This document shows positions 62,112 through 64,000 of a stretch of DNA of 64,000 bases, piece after piece; positions within the stretch are counted from its first letter, which is position 1, and every line of letters begins with the position of its first letter. A program made the position numbers and the translations under genes. Below the pieces are notes generated by a model. The model searched no databases, was not told the DNA's origin, and saw only the letters and a list, made by a program, of their open reading frames with translations. The stretch is from positions 1 through 64,000 of the forward strand of contig JABAZD010000028.1 in assembly GCA_018608705.1 (NCBI GenBank), written 5' to 3'. Source of the stretch: Flavobacteriaceae bacterium. GTDB taxonomy: Bacteria; Bacteroidota; Bacteroidia; Flavobacteriales; Flavobacteriaceae.

Positions 62112-64000
62112 ATGGCTTTCGATATAAATGTTATTAAAGAAGTTTACCGACAGATGCCGGGACGAATTGTTAAAGCTCGACAACTAGTTGGGCGTCCACT
62201 GACACTCTCAGAAAAAATTCTGTATAGTCACCTTTGGGATGACAACTCTTCTAAGGCTTTTGTAAGAGGAAAAGACTATGTGGACTTTGCACCTGATAGA
62301 ATTGCATGCCAAGATGCTACTGCCCAAATGGCTTTGTTACAGTTTATGCAAGCAGGTAAAAAGCAAGTAGCTGTTCCTACAACTGTACACTGTGATCACT
62401 TAATCCAAGCCAAGGTTGGAGCGACAAAGGACCTACAGTTTGCACTAAACAATAGCAATGAAGTATTTAATTTTTTGGAATCAGTATCTAACAAATATGG
62501 TATTGGTTTCTGGAAACCTGGTGCAGGTATTATTCATCAAGTTGTATTAGAGAATTACGCATTTCCTGGTGGAATGATGATAGGAACTGACTCCCATACT
62601 GTGAATGCAGGAGGTTTAGGGATGATAGCTATTGGAGTTGGTGGAGCTGACGCAGTAGATGTTATGGCTGGAATGGCTTGGGAGCTTAAATTCCCAAAAT
62701 TAATAGGAGTTAAATTAACTGGAAGTTTGTCTGGTTGGACTGCTCCTAAAGATGTTATTCTTAAAGTTGCTGGTATTTTAACTGCAAAAGGGGGTACTGG
62801 TGCTATTGTTGAATATTTTGGTCCTGGAGCTACATCAATGTCATGTACAGGTAAGGGAACAATATGTAATATGGGTGCTGAAATTGGTGCTACTACGTCT
62901 ACTTTTGGATATGATGAATCTATGGAGCGTTATTTACGTTCTACAGACAGAAATGATGTAGCTGATGCCGCTAATGAAGTTAAAGATTGTTTAACTGCTG
63001 ACCCAGAAGTTTATGCTTCACCAGAAGATTATTTTGATGAATTAATAGAGATAGACTTATCTACATTAATGCCGCATATTAACGGACCCTTCACTCCAGA
63101 TTTAGCCACTGAAGTTGGTTTAATGAATGAAAAAGCAAAAGCAAATGATTGGCCCCTTAAAGTTGATTGGGGTCTCATAGGTTCTTGTACTAATTCCTCT
63201 TATGAAGACTTATCACGTGCTGCATCAATAGCGCAACAAGCATTAGATAAAGACTTAATAACCAAAGCTGACTTTGGAATTAATCCAGGATCTGAACAGG
63301 TTCGATATACAGCGGATCGAGATGGGATTTTAGAGGTTTTCGAGAAATTAAATGCTAAGATATTTACAAACGCATGCGGTCCATGTATTGGACAGTGGGC
63401 ACGATATGAAGATCCTAAAAATGCTCCAAAGAACAGTATAGTACATTCTTTTAATAGAAACTTTGCAAAACGAGCTGATGGTAATCCAAACACACACGCA
63501 TTTGTAGCCTCTCCAGAAATGGTAGCCGCAATAGCAATATCAGGTCGATTAGATTTTAACCCACTTACGGATTCACTCATAAATCAAAATGGGGAGAAAG
63601 TTATGTTAGAAGAACCAACAGGTCATGAGTTACCAGAAAAAGGTTTTGCAGTTGAAGATGCGGGCTATTTAGCACCTGAAGAAGATGGAAGTCAGGTAGT
63701 TGTTAGTGTTGCTTCCAATTCTGAACGTTTAGAGTTGTTGACTCCTTTCGACCCGATAGGAAACAAAATTAATGGAGCAAAACTATTAATTAAAGCTCAC
63801 GGTAAGTGCACGACCGACCATATTTCAATGGCAGGACCTTGGTTGCGTTATAGAGGACATTTGGACAATATATCAAATAACTGTTTAATTGGAGCTGTTA
63901 ATGCTTTTAATATGAAAACTAATTTTGTAAAAAACCAATTTAATGGAGAATATGATGCAGTTCCTGCTACTCAACGATACTACAAATCAAAAGGGATTCA
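62112..64000 (+). CDS. Aconitate hydratase, C-terminus beyond window edge (partial)
   Basis: Open from ATG 62112 to the right edge (629 codons), so it is not in the ORF track. TCA-cycle enzyme interconverting citrate and isocitrate with a 4Fe-4S cluster. Cluster Cys are in [10 protein letters not shown] and [10 protein letters not shown]; substrate loops [15 protein letters not shown] and [12 protein letters not shown] are visible. Layout matches the mitochondrial-type aconitase of about 750 aa, so roughly 120 residues are missing. The minus-strand frame at 63200-63580 is a shadow. Confidence 0.96.
   Translation, partial: MAFDINVIKEVYRQMPGRIVKARQLVGRPLTLSEKILYSHLWDDNSSKAFVRGKDYVDFAPDRIACQDATAQMALLQFMQAGKKQVAVPTTVHCDHLIQAKVGATKDLQFALNNSNEVFNFLESVSNKYGIGFWKPGAGIIHQVVLENYAFPGGMMIGTDSHTVNAGGLGMIAIGVGGADAVDVMAGMAWELKFPKLIGVKLTGSLSGWTAPKDVILKVAGILTAKGGTGAIVEYFGPGATSMSCTGKGTICNMGAEIGATTSTFGYDESMERYLRSTDRNDVADAANEVKDCLTADPEVYASPEDYFDELIEIDLSTLMPHINGPFTPDLATEVGLMNEKAKANDWPLKVDWGLIGSCTNSSYEDLSRAASIAQQALDKDLITKADFGINPGSEQVRYTADRDGILEVFEKLNAKIFTNACGPCIGQWARYEDPKNAPKNSIVHSFNRNFAKRADGNPNTHAFVASPEMVAAIAISGRLDFNPLTDSLINQNGEKVMLEEPTGHELPEKGFAVEDAGYLAPEEDGSQVVVSVASNSERLELLTPFDPIGNKINGAKLLIKAHGKCTTDHISMAGPWLRYRGHLDNISNNCLIGAVNAFNMKTNFVKNQFNGEYDAVPATQRYYKSKGI

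Noticed and set aside
63200-63580. 126-aa minus-strand ORF at the right end
   Set aside because: Lies antisense to aconitase, whose cluster Cys motifs fall in the sense frame here.
1-64000. Search for CRISPR arrays, insertion sequences, prophage or defence genes
   Set aside because: No regular repeat-spacer pattern, transposase, integrase or defence-family protein seen; tRNA-Phe shows no flanking att-like duplication.

Overview
The window is a piece of a marine-type Flavobacteriaceae (Bacteroidota) chromosome. By eye the DNA is about one-third GC. Promoters match the Bacteroidota form (TAnnTTTG near -7, TTG or TTTG about 19 bases upstream), and Shine-Dalgarno sequences are mostly absent. Further signs are type IX secretion cargo, a FecA-like TonB-dependent receptor with a carboxypeptidase-like N-terminal domain, SDDD-type lipoprotein signals, an LpxB/LptC envelope, a class II HMG-CoA reductase next to a GYDIA-family GHMP kinase, and several DUF families typical of Bacteroidota. 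No insertion sequence, phage, CRISPR array or rRNA is visible. This is core and near-core chromosome.

Layout. 1-2 kb: a large secreted PKD-domain protein running off the left edge (absent from the ORF track because it is open at the edge) and tRNA-Phe with its own promoter and terminator. 2-10 kb: coaX, an outer-membrane barrel, a TPR protein, lptC, a small membrane protein, a CNNM/CorC transporter and a PpiD-like foldase. 10-18 kb: GHMP kinase plus HMG-CoA reductase on the minus strand, then a peptide-use set on the plus strand (DPP IV, two POT transporters, a thioredoxin). 18-26.7 kb: surE - small membrane protein - lpxB, a C-terminal processing protease, a DppC-like permease, a DUF4136 lipoprotein, a long-form urocanase and a small DUF5522 gene missed by the track. 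26.8-35 kb: ACC deaminase-like enzyme, glucosaminidase/LysM lipoprotein, hemL, CDP-alcohol phosphatidyltransferase, PhzF, DUF975 membrane protein and an AAA+/VWA pair. 35-41.5 kb: a complete trpEGDCFBA operon. 41.5-48.3 kb: YceI, two thioredoxin-fold proteins, two rhodaneses, a sugar nucleotidyltransferase, a secreted endonuclease with a T9SS tail, a repeat-built DUF6150 protein, a glycosyltransferase and HMG-CoA lyase. 48.3-55.1 kb: a probable iron-acquisition locus (small Cys-containing protein, DUF4856 lipoprotein, imelysin lipoprotein, HTTM membrane protein, FecA-like receptor) with palindromes resembling Fur sites in front. 55.2-64 kb: guaB, three consecutive peptidyl-prolyl isomerase-type proteins, a MoxR ATPase and the 5' part of aconitase, cut by the right edge.

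The two strongest hunting results are as follows. (1) A trp attenuator lies in front of trpE. It has an 18-residue leader peptide with adjacent Trp-Trp codons, a perfect 9-bp terminator whose U-run touches the trpE ATG, and a 7-base antiterminator arm that overlaps the leader stop codon. (2) The DUF4856-imelysin-HTTM-FecA-like receptor locus carries paired operator-like palindromes and an internal terminator just before the HTTM start codon. Its DUF4856 and HTTM members have no assigned role.
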